From assembly GCA_003153475.1 (NCBI GenBank), contig PLYT01000085.1:39263-103262 (forward strand): DNA of 64,000 nt, written 5' to 3'. The position numbers and the translations under genes were made by a program. The notes under the pieces were generated by a model, which saw nothing but the letters and a program-made list of their open reading frames with translations, ran no database searches and was not told the DNA's origin. Positions within the stretch are counted from its first letter, which is position 1, and every line of letters begins with the position of its first letter. Source of the stretch: Betaproteobacteria bacterium. GTDB lineage: Bacteria; Pseudomonadota; Gammaproteobacteria; Burkholderiales; Casimicrobiaceae. Shown piece after piece: positions 56,106-64,000 of this stretch.

Positions 56106-57151
56106 CGCATCGGTTTGCGGTCCGGACGGCCCAGCGACGCGGAACGCTCTTCGCTGGGCTTGTGGCCGTAGACGGCACGATAGCAGCGGCTGAAATGCGA
56201 GGCCGACGCAAAGCCGCAAGCCACGGCGACGTCGAGGATGGGCTTGGCCGTTTGCAGTAACAATTCCCGCGCCCGGTCGAGCCGCAGCTCCAGGTAGTGC
56301 CGGCTCGGGCTCGCGCGGAGGTATTTCGCGAACAGTCGCTCGAGCTGACGTGGTGACAGACCAACGTCGGCGGCGATTTGTCGCACGTCGCGCGGCTCGC
56401 CCGTCGTGCTCTCCATCAGCCCGATCGCGGCGATCAGCTTCTGGTTGGCAACGCCGAGGCGCGCCTGGATCGCCATGCGTTGCCGATCCTGGGTGCCGCG
56501 GATGCGCGGATGGATGAACTGCTCCGACACATCGTTGGCCAGCGCCCGGCCATTGCGATCGGTGATCAGCTGCAGCATCATGTCCAGCCCGGCAGTTCCG
56601 CCCGAGCACGTGAACCGGTTGCCATCGATGACAAAGATGTCGGTCGTGGTCCGGACGCGCGGAAACTGCTCGCCGAAAGCCGCCAGGTTTTCCCAGTGCA
56701 ATGCACAGCGCCGGCCGTCGAGCAAGCCAGCATGCGCCAGCGGATAGGCCCCGAGGCTGATCGCTCCGACCGATGCTCCGGCGCGGACGACACCGCGCAG
56801 CCACTGCGCGAGCGGCTTGTCGCGCGCGCCAACGTCGGGTGTGCCGGCGCAGACCAGCAGCAGATCGAGCGCGGCATCGTCGCGAATCGATCCGCCGACC
56901 GCGATCTCGATTCCGTTGCTCGCGCGCACCGAATCGCCGTCGCGGGAATACAGCCGCCACGCGAACAGGCTCTCGCCGGACAGGCGATTGGCCGCGCGCA
57001 GCGGCTCTATCGCCGCGGCAAAAGCCATCATCGGAAAATCGTGAACGAGATAGAAACCGACGACGTACGGCCGTGGGCCGGCGCGCGAAGGCGCCGTGCG
57101 CGTTGGCCTGGTATCGGCGCTCCGCCGCGGTGCCTTGGTCGGTGACGGCAT
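56102..57151 (-). CDS. GlxA/GbdR-type transcriptional regulator (DJ-1/PfpI-AraC)
   Basis: This 349-residue regulator is probably an activator of the betaine/sarcosine genes. The N-terminal DJ-1/PfpI-like domain (about 25-200) has GFYLVHDFPMMAFAAAIEPLRAANRLSG and AAGISLGAYPLAHAG-like SVGAISLGAYPLAHAGLLDG, with no nucleophilic Cys at the elbow. The C-terminal AraC helix-turn-helix (about 235-335) has VGLSPRQLERLFAKYL, LELRLDRARELLLQT and VACGFASASHFSRCYRAVYG. GbdR of Pseudomonas, with the same architecture, controls betaine breakdown. It is convergent with the BHMT gene; the two stop codons share the bases CTA within a CTAG. Confidence 0.88.
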   Translation of the reverse strand: MPSPTKAPRRSADTRPTRTAPSRAGPRPYVVGFYLVHDFPMMAFAAAIEPLRAANRLSGESLFAWRLYSRDGDSVRASNGIEIAVGGSIRDDAALDLLLVCAGTPDVGARDKPLAQWLRGVVRAGASVGAISLGAYPLAHAGLLDGRRCALHWENLAAFGEQFPRVRTTTDIFVIDGNRFTCSGGTAGLDMMLQLITDRNGRALANDVSEQFIHPRIRGTQDRQRMAIQARLGVANQKLIAAIGLMESTTGEPRDVRQIAADVGLSPRQLERLFAKYLRASPSRHYLELRLDRARELLLQTAKPILDVAVACGFASASHFSRCYRAVYGHKPSEERSASLGRPDRKPMR

Positions 57152-57188
57152 CGGCGGATGTTACCGTGCAGATGCGAACTGGTCGACG

Positions 57189-57287
57189 CTAGGCGATCGC
57201 ACCCACGGCCTGGAGCCGCTTGATCAGCGTCTTCTGGAAGTTGTGCGTCGTGTCTTCCAACGCCGCAGAGAAGACTCCGCCGTTCAT
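57189..57287 (-). CDS. small ORF or C-terminal remnant in the 57152-57499 gap
   Basis: Within a 348-base gap, a 32-codon frame from ATG at 57287 reads MNGGVFSAALEDTTHNFQK and then ends TLIKRLQAVGAIA. Upstream on the same strand, a different frame (about 57320-57375) spells HTLERFEFFYVGDEAMQS, which also looks like real protein. The two together suggest the decayed end of a gene on the minus strand, frameshifted between them. I do not recognise the family, and the rest of the gap holds nothing obvious. Confidence 0.3.
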   Translation of the reverse strand: MNGGVFSAALEDTTHNFQKTLIKRLQAVGAIA

Positions 57288-57499
57288 GGCCGGCGAATGT
57301 CGGCCGATCGGGACTGCATCGCCTCATCGCCAACGTAGAAGAACTCGAAGCGCTCCAGCGTGTGAACGCGCGAATCACGCCGGCGCGATCGCGCAACAGC
57401 GTGCCCCGCCCAGTCTAGCCAAGGGGTCGCGCCAAGCCCGTCCGACGTGCGCCGCCCAAAGCGACGTTTGCGACGCGCGCTTCGTCACCGCCGCGTTTG

Positions 57500-58015
57500 C
57501 TAGCCCGTTGCGCCTTTCTTGTGCACCCTGGTCTTCGCTCGCGCGAAATATTCATCGAAGTACTTCATGACTTCGTCGACGTGCTTGGGCGTATCGGATG
57601 GCCTTACTTCGTGCTCCGACGCGCCGTTGTCGGCGCACCACAGGCGGGAATCGCTGACGACCGCGCCCTTCGCTTTCCTGGCCGCCTGCAAGTCTTCCAG
57701 ATAGATGTAGCAGCGAACGACCGGCTCGGGCTTGTCCCAGTCGATCACGATCTTGTCGTTCTTGTGGAATCCGCGCTTTTCCAATGCGGCCATGACGTCC
57801 AGGAAGCGGTGAAATGCGCGGTCGTCGTATTTCGGATCGTTGCGCCAGAATTGCGTGCTGAGCAGGACCTTGTTGCCCGCCGAATCGGCCAAGTACAGAT
57901 ACGGACTGACCGTCCTGTCCTGCTCTTCGGTAGCGGTGGTCGGCTGGGCCGCAGTGCCTCCGGACATGACCAGTGCGAGGGCGGCGCTGAGCGCGAGTAT
58001 CAGTCGGCGCTTCAA
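57500..58015 (-). CDS. exported protein of unknown function
   Basis: 171 residues from a TTG start. The signal peptide [19 protein letters not shown] is followed by a hydrophilic domain with [43 protein letters not shown] and [18 protein letters not shown]. One Cys pair (VVRCYIY and RLWCADNG) could form a disulphide. The TTG at 58015-58013 overlaps the TGA of the DUF1328 gene (TTGA), which supports this start and translational coupling. Family not recognised. Confidence 0.65.
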   Translation of the reverse strand: MKRRLILALSAALALVMSGGTAAQPTTATEEQDRTVSPYLYLADSAGNKVLLSTQFWRNDPKYDDRAFHRFLDVMAALEKRGFHKNDKIVIDWDKPEPVVRCYIYLEDLQAARKAKGAVVSDSRLWCADNGASEHEVRPSDTPKHVDEVMKYFDEYFARAKTRVHKKGATG

Positions 58016-58185
58016 AAGACCAGCGTCCCCAAGAACACGCCGAATATCAGGACGACAAGGAAAATGGCGATCGCGATGAAAAAAAGCACCTTCGCGATTA
58101 CCCTGAAGTCCGCCGCGACACCGCTGAATCCGAAGAATCCGGCGACGAGTGAAATCAGAAAGAAGATCAACGCCCATTTCAGCAT
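58012..58185 (-). CDS. DUF1328 (YtjA-type) small membrane protein
   Basis: 57 residues with two membrane helices, beginning [20 protein letters not shown], then [16 protein letters not shown] and [12 protein letters not shown] at the end. This is the common small DUF1328 protein; homologues are often tied to stress or envelope regulons. It is followed without a gap by the TTG-started exported gene. The short length explains why it is easily overlooked. Confidence 0.9.
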   Translation of the reverse strand: MLKWALIFFLISLVAGFFGFSGVAADFRVIAKVLFFIAIAIFLVVLIFGVFLGTLVF

Positions 58186-58264
58186 CGAGGATTTCCCCTA
58201 GTGCAAAGACCGGCCACGCGCAAGCATGCGGCGCGGGTCGGCATCGCGCTCGACGATACGCAGA

Positions 58265-58579
58265 TCAACGGCGACTCAGCAGCGCGCCGGCCAGAAAACC
58301 GACGGCCGCCGCGACACCGACCATTTGCCAGGGATTCCTGCTGACGTAATCGTCGGCGCCGCGACCGACGGCCCTGGCGCGATCGACGGCATCCTCCTGC
58401 AGCCCCTGGACCGCGTCGGTGGCCGAACGCAGCTTGGCTTCCACCTGCGACAGCAAGGTCGTCGCCTTCTCCGCGCGCTCCTTACCCACCCGACTCAGTA
58501 TCGATGCTGCGTCCGACAATTGGTCGCGGACCTCTTTGGCCCGCGGCACGCGATTGCGACGCAATCCGATAACGCTCAT
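58265..58579 (-). CDS. DUF883 (ElaB/YqjD/YgaM-type) membrane-anchored protein
   Basis: 104 residues: a charged helical stretch (about 12-75, RAKEVRDQLSDAASILSRVGK and EKATTLLSQVEAKL), then the family's C-terminal NPWQMVGVAAAVGFLAGALLSRR with one membrane helix and the arginine end. E. coli YqjD and ElaB are inner-membrane proteins that bind ribosomes in stationary phase. The ATG has an AGGAGTC site. It stands near other small envelope genes on the same strand. Confidence 0.85.
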   Translation of the reverse strand: MSVIGLRRNRVPRAKEVRDQLSDAASILSRVGKERAEKATTLLSQVEAKLRSATDAVQGLQEDAVDRARAVGRGADDYVSRNPWQMVGVAAAVGFLAGALLSRR

Positions 58580-58620
58580 CTTTGACTCCTCGCACCAAGA
58601 ACCGCCTGTCGGTTCACACG

Positions 58621-59709
58621 TTACTCCTTCTTGTTCTCATCGCCCTTGACCTGTCCGCCCCGCGCGCCCTTCTCGTTCCCGTTGCCCTGCTGTCCGCCCT
58701 TGGCCTCCTGAGGTGCGGCCTTCTCGGGGCCCCGGTTCTGCGGGCCGGCGCGATTCTGGCCGCCCCCGCCTTGTGGTCCGGGCGGTTGCGAAGCTGCCTT
58801 GGTTTCCCTCGGCGCGCTCTTGGTCTCGGGGCCCTTGCCCTGCAGCGAGCCTTTCTCGACGTGAGCCTTTTCTTGCGGGCCGTGTTGACCACCTTGGATT
58901 TGCGCTGCTGACTGCGCTGGGCGGACCGGACGAATCGTTTGCGCCTGCGTACCCTGCGGTTGCTGCTGACCCTGCAGGCGCCGTTGTTCGGTCTGGGGCA
59001 ACGAGCCCTGCTGTACGGGCTGTTGCGGCGTCTGCGTGCGCAATCGAGGTGTTGCCTGCGGCTGAGCTTGAGGTTGCCCCTGCGGCTGAGCTTGCGGTTG
59101 ACCCTTCGACTGGCCTTGGGTAGCCCGCTGGAAAGTTCGCTTCGCCACGGTGTCGCGGGGCTGGTAGCGGTAATTCTGGGACCGGAGCGCCTGCTGCTGC
59201 ACGACCTCGCGCGGGTAGCGATCGCCGGAATATTGCCGCTGGTAAATCGGCAGGGGCGCGGCGGCTGGAGCCGACCGGCGATCCCAGCGGTCCCATCCGG
59301 AACGCCGCTGTTCCCAGCTGCGGCCCCAGTGGTCACCCCAGCGTGGCGGCGCGTCCGCGGACCAGCCGCGAAAGTACACCGGAGGGGAACGGTAGTAGCG
59401 CACCGGAACGAGCAGCACGAACTGCGGCACATCCTCAGGCTCGACCAATTCCCACGGGCCGTTGTACCAGGTACTCGAATACCAGTTGTCTCCCTGGTAG
59501 TCCCAGTACAGACCGTCGTAAAAGAAGTAGTTCGAAGCGACGTCCGGGTCGTAATAGACGGGGTAGCCCGGGATCAGGACGAGATGGGGATACACCGGCA
59601 TGTTGATGCCGATGTTGACCCCGGGAATCCCGATATCGACGCTGATCTGGGCGCGAGCGGAAAGCACGGGGCCGAGCAGCAGCGCCAGCGCAAAAACAAG
59701 GTAACGCAT
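58621..59709 (-). CDS. exported protein with a Gln/Pro/Gly-rich low-complexity tail
   Basis: 362 residues. A signal peptide (YLVFALALLLGPVLSARA) is followed by a folded-looking part (about 20-155) rich in Tyr and Trp: GIPGVNIGINMPVYPHLVLIP, YDGLYWDYQGDNWYSSTWYNG and WGRSWEQRRSGWDRWDR. From about residue 190 the chain is low-complexity, with Gln/Pro repeats (QPQAQPQGQPQAQPQ) and a charged Gly/Gln/Lys/Glu end. The N-terminal part resembles 'YXWXXD' proteins of beta- and gammaproteobacterial envelopes. AGGAGA lies seven bases before the ATG. The function is unknown; the tail is probably disordered. Confidence 0.7.
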   Translation of the reverse strand: MRYLVFALALLLGPVLSARAQISVDIGIPGVNIGINMPVYPHLVLIPGYPVYYDPDVASNYFFYDGLYWDYQGDNWYSSTWYNGPWELVEPEDVPQFVLLVPVRYYRSPPVYFRGWSADAPPRWGDHWGRSWEQRRSGWDRWDRRSAPAAAPLPIYQRQYSGDRYPREVVQQQALRSQNYRYQPRDTVAKRTFQRATQGQSKGQPQAQPQGQPQAQPQATPRLRTQTPQQPVQQGSLPQTEQRRLQGQQQPQGTQAQTIRPVRPAQSAAQIQGGQHGPQEKAHVEKGSLQGKGPETKSAPRETKAASQPPGPQGGGGQNRAGPQNRGPEKAAPQEAKGGQQGNGNEKGARGGQVKGDENKKE

Positions 59710-60096
59710 TGTTGTTCTCCTAGCGGTTGGAACCGGTGTCGGGTCGCGGGATGCAACTAGTCTGGTAACTGGGCGCTTTGCCGACCATCAGATAATGCCT
59801 GATTCCTTCGTAGGTGTGCAGGCAAGACCGTGCCGGACGACATCCGACACAGCGACGTGCGAACGGCGCCGCAACCGGCGAAAATCGGTCGGTCGCGTTG
59901 CGGATTTTAGCGCCAAGCGGCGACCGTCCGGCGCAAGCCTGGCGCCCGATCGCCGATCTTGACCTACGTCCGGGAACCGGGGTTGGGCTACCCACTGATG
60001 CCGCATACTGCAAAAAACCGAAGGGCGGGGTTCCAGCGACGGCGTCGGTCGCGGTGCGCGCTGGAACAGGCTGATTGCTCCGAGTAGAGTGGGCGG
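59710..60096 (+). other. 387-bp intergenic region without a recognised gene
   Basis: The region separates the low-complexity exported gene (minus) from the hydrolase-cyclase gene (plus), so it must carry both promoters. The open frames in it read as composition artefacts. I saw no tRNA, repeat or convincing operator. Confidence 0.5.
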
Positions 60097-61425
60097 ATGG
60101 TTCCACGGACTCAATACGCGCGCAGCGGCAAGGTGAACATCGCCTACCAGGTTATCGGCGAGGGACCACTCGACCTGGTCTTCGTCACCGGCTGGGTGTC
60201 GCACCTCGAATTGGCCTGGGAGGATCCCGAGCGCGCGAGCTTCCTGCGCCGGCTTGCATCGTTTTCACGCCTAATCATTTTCGACAAGCGGGGCACCGGT
60301 CTCTCCGATCGCGTCCCGGACGACCAGCTGCCGACCCTTGAGGAAAGGATGGACGACCTGCGCGCCGTAATGGACGCGGTCCACTCACAACGGGCGGCGC
60401 TGTTTGGTTTCTCGGAAGGCGGGAGCATGTCGATGCTGTTCGCGGCGACGTATCCGGAACGTACGGCAGCGCTGGTCACGTTCAGCTGCTTTGCGAAACG
60501 CGCCTGGAGCCCCGATTATCCGTGGGCGCCGACACCCGAGGCGCGCGCGAAGGAATACGAACTGATCGAGCGCGAATGGGGCAATCTGATGGACCTTTCG
60601 CACTACCTGCCGAGCAAGATGAACGACGCCGAGTTCGTGCGCCGCCAGGCGACCTATTTTCGGCACTCGGCTAGCCCAAGCGCAGCGGTGGCGCTGCTCC
60701 GGATGAACACGCAAGTTGACGTGCGCTCGGTGCTACCGGCGATCAGTGCGCCAACGCTGGTCATGCATCGCACTGGCGACCTCGACGTGAACGTCGAGGA
60801 GGGTCGCTGGCTGGCCGCCCGGATTCCGGGGGCGCACTTTGTAGAATTCCCCGGTGACGATCACATGCCGTGGATAGGCGACCAGGATTCCATACTCGAC
60901 GAAGTGGAGGAGTTTCTGACAGGCGTCCGCCCCGTACACGACATCGATCGCGTCCTTGCCACCGTGCTGTTCACAGACATCGTTGGTTCGACCGAGCACC
61001 TCGCGCGCATGGGCGACAAGGCATGGCACCAAATGCTCGATCGCCATCACGCGATAGCCCGCCGCGAATTCGCGTCGTTTCGCGGCCGAGAAATCAATAC
61101 CGCAGGCGATGGCTTCTTCGCGACCTTCGACGGACCGGCGCGTGGTGTCCGCTGCGCGATATGTATACAGGACGCTGCGCGTCGGCTCGGCATTGCGGTC
61201 CGCGCCGGGCTGCACACGGGAGAGGTGGAGCTCCATGACGATGATGTGGCGGGCATGGCGGTCCACATCGGAGCGCGTGTCGCCGGGTTGGCTGACGCCG
61301 ACGAGACGCTCGTCTCCAGCACCGTCAAGGACCTTGTGTCCGGATCCGGCCTGCGTTTCCAGGATCGAGGCACGCATGTCCTGAAGGGGATACCGGGCGA
61401 GTGGCGGCTGTATGCGGCAAGCTGA
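60097..61425 (+). CDS. alpha/beta-hydrolase fused to a class III nucleotidyl cyclase
   Basis: 442 residues. The first 280 form an alpha/beta hydrolase: a GEGPLDLVFVTGWVSH strand, FDKRGTGLSDR with an oxyanion-type loop, nucleophile elbow GFSEGGS with Ser106, and a late GDDHMPW histidine (about 252). From about 285 a class III cyclase follows with metal Asp294 (LFTDIVGSTEH) and Asp338 (NTAGDGFFATF). RAGLHTGEVELH and HIGARVAGLA, the latter with a transition-state Arg, come next. It should make cAMP (or cGMP), perhaps gated by the hydrolase binding a ligand. This fusion is known in several bacterial groups. Confidence 0.88.
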   Translation: MVPRTQYARSGKVNIAYQVIGEGPLDLVFVTGWVSHLELAWEDPERASFLRRLASFSRLIIFDKRGTGLSDRVPDDQLPTLEERMDDLRAVMDAVHSQRAALFGFSEGGSMSMLFAATYPERTAALVTFSCFAKRAWSPDYPWAPTPEARAKEYELIEREWGNLMDLSHYLPSKMNDAEFVRRQATYFRHSASPSAAVALLRMNTQVDVRSVLPAISAPTLVMHRTGDLDVNVEEGRWLAARIPGAHFVEFPGDDHMPWIGDQDSILDEVEEFLTGVRPVHDIDRVLATVLFTDIVGSTEHLARMGDKAWHQMLDRHHAIARREFASFRGREINTAGDGFFATFDGPARGVRCAICIQDAARRLGIAVRAGLHTGEVELHDDDVAGMAVHIGARVAGLADADETLVSSTVKDLVSGSGLRFQDRGTHVLKGIPGEWRLYAAS

Positions 61426-62098
61426 TCGACCCGGTCACCGGTGGCGGGCTTCCTTCGGATCGCGGCTCGCGCCGCCGCATGTCCGAATCTGATCGGCACT
61501 CGCTATCTCCTGCTCGCGTAGTGCCCCAAGGGCATGAATCCGGCCCAACCGAATTTACCCGTTGACTTGGGTAGCCGGTGCCGAACGTCTGCTCCTAATA
61601 GCTTTGAATGGCAGCAACGGGTCGGAGTGAAGGTACCCACGTTTGATGGACACCTTAAGAACGACCCATTGCAGTCCTTCGCACTCCCCGAAAGCAGACG
61701 TTGGACCTGGAATCTCAGCGGACAGCGGAACGCGCACTCAACTTGACCGGTGGAGCGCCTTCACGCGCAGTTCGGGGTAAGCCCGGAAGGTCCCTTAACC
61801 TTTTTCCCTTCGGACGGCTGAAAAAGGTAACCATTACTCTTAGCGTCAGCCAAGCATCTCTCGTACTCCCCAAAACGAGTACACGATTCTGCAATTAGCA
61901 CCAGATGGATGGATACATGCTGCCACCTCCAACAATGGTTTGGGTCCCTATAAAAACGCCAAACCGAGTTCATCTTCGATCAACGGCGCGCGCCGCTCAA
62001 TGGTGGCCGGTGACATTCCACTGCCGAGGAAAGCACGCGGAGCAAAAAATTGACTTCCCGCGTTAATTTGAGAACGCCAAAACCAGGGAACCTCGGAA
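61426..62098 (+). other. 673-bp intergenic region of lower GC content
   Basis: No gene is recognised in this gap between convergent genes. From about 61550 the DNA is visibly less GC-rich than its neighbours. Short open frames on both strands (for example one ending SGLTPNCA on the minus strand near 61761) look like fragments without start signals. It may be old inserted DNA; I saw no terminal repeats. Confidence 0.45.
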
Positions 62099-63478
62099 CT
62101 ATTTCCCCGGCTTGATGTTTTGATTCACTCTGAAGAAGTTCTTCCGGTCATACTTCTTTTTGATTCTGGCCAGCCGCGCGTAGTTCTTGCCGTAGGTGGC
62201 GCGGATGCGATCCTCGCCCTCTTCCATCATGAAATTGATATACGCGCCGCCGGCCGAGTAAGGGTGGAGAGCGTTGAAATAGTCGCGCGCCCAATTCGTG
62301 ATCTTCTCCTTGTTAGCCGGATCCGCGTCCACGCCGACCATTACCTGAGCCCACTTGGCGTCGCGATAACACCACGGCGTGGCGGCATTCTTGACGCGAC
62401 CTGCTGCGCCATCAATCGGATATAGGTGCATCGTCGACTGCCAGGTCGGCATCTGGGGACCGTACTTGACGTGGAGCTCGATCGCCTCGTCGCTGAGCTC
62501 GCGCACGAAGTCCGCCTTCCAGTACCAGAGAAGGCCCGGAGGGAAGATGGGGTCGAACATCCCCTGCAACGCCGGGTGCGGAATCGGCCCGACGAAATCC
62601 AAGATCGGCTTCTTGAACGAGCGGATGGGCTTGAACACTTTCTCGGCCTGCTTGGCCGGCCCGCTGTAACACCACACGACGCCGCACACCTTCTTGTTGT
62701 GCAGCGCCTCGGGAAATGGCGGCCCGGGCGGGACCGTCAGGAACGCGAAGAAGCCCGTCAGCGCGTTGGGCGCCTTGGTGATGAAGCCGCGATACCATCG
62801 CAGTACCTCAGCGGCGTCTTCGAGCGCCCAGAACATGGGGCCCGCGTAGTCGGTATGGACCGGATGCGCCTTGAACAGAAATGACGTGACCACACCGAAG
62901 TTACCGCCGCCGCCGCGCACGGCCCAAAACAGGTCCGCGTATTTCTTGGCGTCGGCGGTGACGAACCGCCCGTCAGCCAGCACCACGTCGACGGCGAGCA
63001 GGTTGTCGATCGTCAGACCGCATTGCCGCGTTAGATGCCCCATGCCGCCGCCAAGCGTGAGGCCGCCCACACCGGTCGTCGCGATAATGCCGGCCGGCAC
63101 GGCGAGGCCGAATGCGTGCGTCGCGTGATCGACCTCACCCCATGTCGACCCACCCCCGCAGAGCACGGTCTTCTTCGCGGGGTCTACCCGCACGTAATTG
63201 ATATGCGACAAGTCAATAACCAGGCCGTCGTCGCAGACACCCAGGCCGCCCGCGTTGTGCCCGCCGCCGCGAACCGCGACGAGCAGATTCTGCTCGCGGC
63301 CGAATCTCACCGCCGTGATGACGTCGGCAACGTCGACGCATTTCGCAATCAACCGGGGGCGGCGATCGATCATCGCGTTGTAGACCTTCCGGGCGGCGTC
63401 GTAACTCTCATCACCCGGCTGGATGAGTTCTCCGCGCAAACCGGCTTTGAAGCTTGTAATGGCAGCCGCGTTCAGCAT
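62099..63478 (-). CDS. BBE/FAD-linked oxidase family flavoprotein
   Basis: This is a 459-residue vanillyl-alcohol-oxidase-type flavoenzyme. In the FAD-binding domain (about 35-210), VAVRGGGHNAGG has His74, the expected covalent FAD attachment. VDPAKKTVLCGGGSTWGEVDHA and GGLTLGGGMGHLTRQCGLTIDNLL follow. In bicovalent enzymes the second link is a Cys in the latter motif (GLTxDN); here that position is Ile, so only one link is likely. The C-terminal BBE segment has the typical NALHPYSAGGAYINFM and a YDRKNFFRVNQNI end. The substrate is unknown (sugars, alcohols). It is divergent from the cupin gene. Confidence 0.87.
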   Translation of the reverse strand: MLNAAAITSFKAGLRGELIQPGDESYDAARKVYNAMIDRRPRLIAKCVDVADVITAVRFGREQNLLVAVRGGGHNAGGLGVCDDGLVIDLSHINYVRVDPAKKTVLCGGGSTWGEVDHATHAFGLAVPAGIIATTGVGGLTLGGGMGHLTRQCGLTIDNLLAVDVVLADGRFVTADAKKYADLFWAVRGGGGNFGVVTSFLFKAHPVHTDYAGPMFWALEDAAEVLRWYRGFITKAPNALTGFFAFLTVPPGPPFPEALHNKKVCGVVWCYSGPAKQAEKVFKPIRSFKKPILDFVGPIPHPALQGMFDPIFPPGLLWYWKADFVRELSDEAIELHVKYGPQMPTWQSTMHLYPIDGAAGRVKNAATPWCYRDAKWAQVMVGVDADPANKEKITNWARDYFNALHPYSAGGAYINFMMEEGEDRIRATYGKNYARLARIKKKYDRKNFFRVNQNIKPGK

Positions 63479-63597
63479 GATGCCTCCCGGCAGAAGGAAT
63501 AAGGGAGGGGAAGCATACGCTGTTCGCTGGGCCGATTGACGGGTGGTTTCGCGTCCGGCCGACCCTGAGGGAATGCTGAACGGTTAAACTCAACCAG

Positions 63598-63918
63598 GTG
63601 GTTTCCGGCTATCTTTCCGAGCTGAACGGCAAATATCAACTGCGCGTTAGCGAGAACACCTTTGAGCCGGGGGGCTCCGTCAGCCTCCATCATCATGCCG
63701 GGCCTGGTATCCGCTGCATTACAGTTGGGGAACTCACCTTCGTCCTAGCCGACGGCACGACGACGACCTACAAAGCCGGCGACTGCTTCTATGAATCAGG
63801 CGACGTGAGTCACTCCGCTCGTAACGCGACGGACAAGCCGACCATGCTTCTGGTATTCGAGATTTTGCCGGCCTCCCTATCGGGAGGATCGGCCATGCCA
63901 GTTCCCGCGCCAAAGTAG
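63598..63918 (+). CDS. cupin domain protein
   Basis: 106 residues forming a single cupin barrel. Metal-binding motif 1 is PGGSVSLHHHAGPGIRCITVGEL, with three histidines and a downstream Glu. Motif 2 is YKAGDCFYESGDVSHSARN with a fourth His. The GTG at 63598 is the only plausible start after a TGA at 63577. It is divergent from the BBE oxidase, so the two could be functionally paired. No enzymatic activity can be assigned. Confidence 0.8.
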   Translation: MVSGYLSELNGKYQLRVSENTFEPGGSVSLHHHAGPGIRCITVGELTFVLADGTTTTYKAGDCFYESGDVSHSARNATDKPTMLLVFEILPASLSGGSAMPVPAPK

Positions 63919-63979
63919 AACCCAGTTTTAGTGAGCGAGTTGCCTCACCTACTTAATCCCGTAAGCATAAACAGCGTAG

Positions 63980-64000
63980 GCTCCGGTCAATCGCCGGAGC
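63980..64000. terminator. hairpin downstream of the cupin gene, cut by the window edge
   Basis: GCTCCGG (63980-63986) and CCGGAGC (63994-64000) form a perfect 7-bp stem with a 7-base loop, 62 bases after the cupin stop. The window ends at the stem, so a T run cannot be checked. Confidence 0.45.

Noticed and set aside
59814..60074. 86-codon open frame before the hydrolase-cyclase gene
   Set aside because: No ribosome site, no recognisable motif, and Arg/Ala/Thr-rich composition typical of non-coding GC-rich DNA.

Overview
The window looks like chromosomal DNA of a GC-rich betaproteobacterium, probably Burkholderiales or a close relative. The inference rests on gene content: a Bug/TctC-type tricarboxylate receptor, fused isobutyryl-CoA mutase IcmF, an IPTL-CTERM exported protein, a complete SoxBDAG sarcosine oxidase and an IolC-DUF2090 fusion. 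Genes are densely packed, many with ATGA, GTGA or TTGA stop/start overlaps. I found no rRNA, tRNA, CRISPR array, insertion sequence or phage gene.

Layout. (1) 1-8.6 kb: a stand-alone adenylation-carrier (A-T) protein coupled to a Bug receptor; an exported NBR1-Ig protein with two tandem repeats; a small exported protein; a REP-like inverted repeat next to a decayed HAF-repeat gene; a ChaA-type cation/proton antiporter; a peptide-type binding protein. (2) 8.6-17.8 kb: a YCII-like protein, a DUF885 peptidase preceded by a short htpG (Hsp90) relic, icmF on the minus strand with a perfect 16-bp palindrome in its promoter, an M16 peptidase and a small exported ORF. (3) 17.8-26.5 kb: inositol catabolism, with an inositol-monophosphatase-family gene divergent from iolC-iolD-iolE-iolB-iolG and a second Gfo/Idh dehydrogenase. 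iolA and an obvious inositol importer are absent here. (4) 26.5-35.8 kb: an EamA permease, purU with a prolyl-tRNA editing protein, a dialkylglycine-decarboxylase-like enzyme followed by a four-gene amino-acid ABC transporter, an ABC-2 export pair and a GIY-YIG-like protein. (5) 35.9-41.8 kb: a methyltransferase, a doubly broken IPTL-CTERM gene, two tandem glycosyltransferase-like paralogues whose first 291 bp are identical, and a second A-T protein. The second paralogue is broken by an 8-bp tandem duplication. (6) 41.9-57.2 kb: a betaine/sarcosine catabolic island with SoxBDAG, a DUF1326/DUF2182 pair, a DAO-family oxidoreductase, an MmgE/PrpD protein, an Opu-type betaine transporter, betaine-homocysteine methyltransferase and a GlxA/AraC regulator. 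(7) 57.2-64 kb: small envelope and stress-type proteins, an alpha/beta-hydrolase fused to a class III nucleotidyl cyclase, a BBE-type flavoprotein and a cupin.

How the genes fit together. Region 6 gives a plausible route: betaine is imported, demethylated by the BHMT-like enzyme, oxidised (dimethylglycine probably by the DAO-family protein) and finished by SoxBDAG to glycine and methylene-tetrahydrofolate. PurU in region 4 could help balance the one-carbon pool. Region 3 converts inositol to 5-dehydro-2-deoxygluconate phosphate and, through DUF2090, perhaps cleaves it. Region 5 is the least familiar. An exported sorting-signal protein, GT-A-like proteins and an A-T didomain lie together, and they show fresh duplication, sequence homogenisation and pseudogenisation. 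No function can be assigned from sequence alone.
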